DNA of 64,000 bases from Diphasiastrum complanatum. Taxonomy: Eukaryota; Streptophyta; Lycopodiopsida; Lycopodiales; Lycopodiaceae. Positions 63,931 to 64,000 of this stretch are shown piece after piece. The notes below the pieces were generated by a model, which saw only the letters and a program-made list of their open reading frames with translations, searched no databases and was not told the origin of the DNA. Every line of letters begins with the position of its first letter. Position 1 is the stretch's first letter. The DNA lies in the NCBI GenBank assembly GCA_029204225.1, contig CM055094.1:19922458-19986457 (forward strand), written 5' to 3'. Both the position numbers and the translations under genes were made by a program.

Positions 63931-64000
63931 AGCTCGTTCCACAGCGAATGCAGAGTATGTACGCTCAGCTCGGTCCATGGTGATTGCAGAGTATGGGGGC
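63931..64000. repeat. P minisatellite fragment at the window end
   Basis: Two 36-bp units (GAATGCAGAGTATGTACGCTC and GATTGCAGAGTATGGGGGC style) joined directly to the Q fragment. It continues beyond the window. Confidence 0.65.

Overview
Organism and type of sequence. The window looks like repeat-dominated nuclear DNA from a land plant with a large genome. It has Ty1/copia LTR retrotransposon pieces with a plant-type initiator-Met tRNA primer binding site, Ty3-type protease pieces, dozens of long inverted and direct duplications, long (GA)n tracts, a GT-AG intron and a CENH3-like histone H3. I see no rRNA, tRNA, CRISPR array or bacterial operon. The species cannot be fixed. A Penelope-like reverse transcriptase and the odd captured genes would fit a fern, another non-seed plant or a conifer as well as an angiosperm.

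Layout. 1-2.1 kb: a GGCAAGCC-type degenerate repeat, a GA tract, a truncated LTR and copia gag/protease debris. 2.1-11.5 kb: a tail-to-tail inverted duplication carrying two unrecognised gene families, called Q and W here. 12.4-12.9 kb: a very dense ACGTG (G-box) array ending in a TATA box. 13.5-14.4 kb: a Penelope-like reverse transcriptase fragment. 14.8-30.35 kb: two copies of a composite unit (Ty3-type protease fragment, AT-rich G segment, Q family). They now face each other as a large inverted repeat around a copia element that was split by rearrangement; target-site duplications and the empty site are still visible. 30.36-31.46 kb: two tandem CENH3-like histone genes, the first intact. 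31.5-35.1 kb repeats the left end of the window. 35.1-39.3 kb is an inverted copy of 8.9-13.3 kb. 39.9-42 kb and 45.3-46.5 kb: copia deletion derivatives. 42-53.2 kb: an irregular array of G/P/S segments. 53.2-58.9 kb: a third Q-W unit with the longest W open frame. 59.8-63.6 kb: an inverted counterpart of 30.4-33.2 kb with a full LTR and two decayed CENH3-like copies.

How it fits together. Most of the window is mosaic DNA in which host-gene fragments (CENH3-like, Q, W) were captured next to retroelement pieces and then amplified as composites. The same chimeric joints recur in several copies. The likeliest functional gene is the CENH3-like frame at 30498. The least explained items are the roughly 495-codon two-module W family, the intron-bearing Q family and a foreign open frame replacing the reverse transcriptase of a copia pol. 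Family letters (Q, W, P, S, G, T, R) are labels used only in this annotation.
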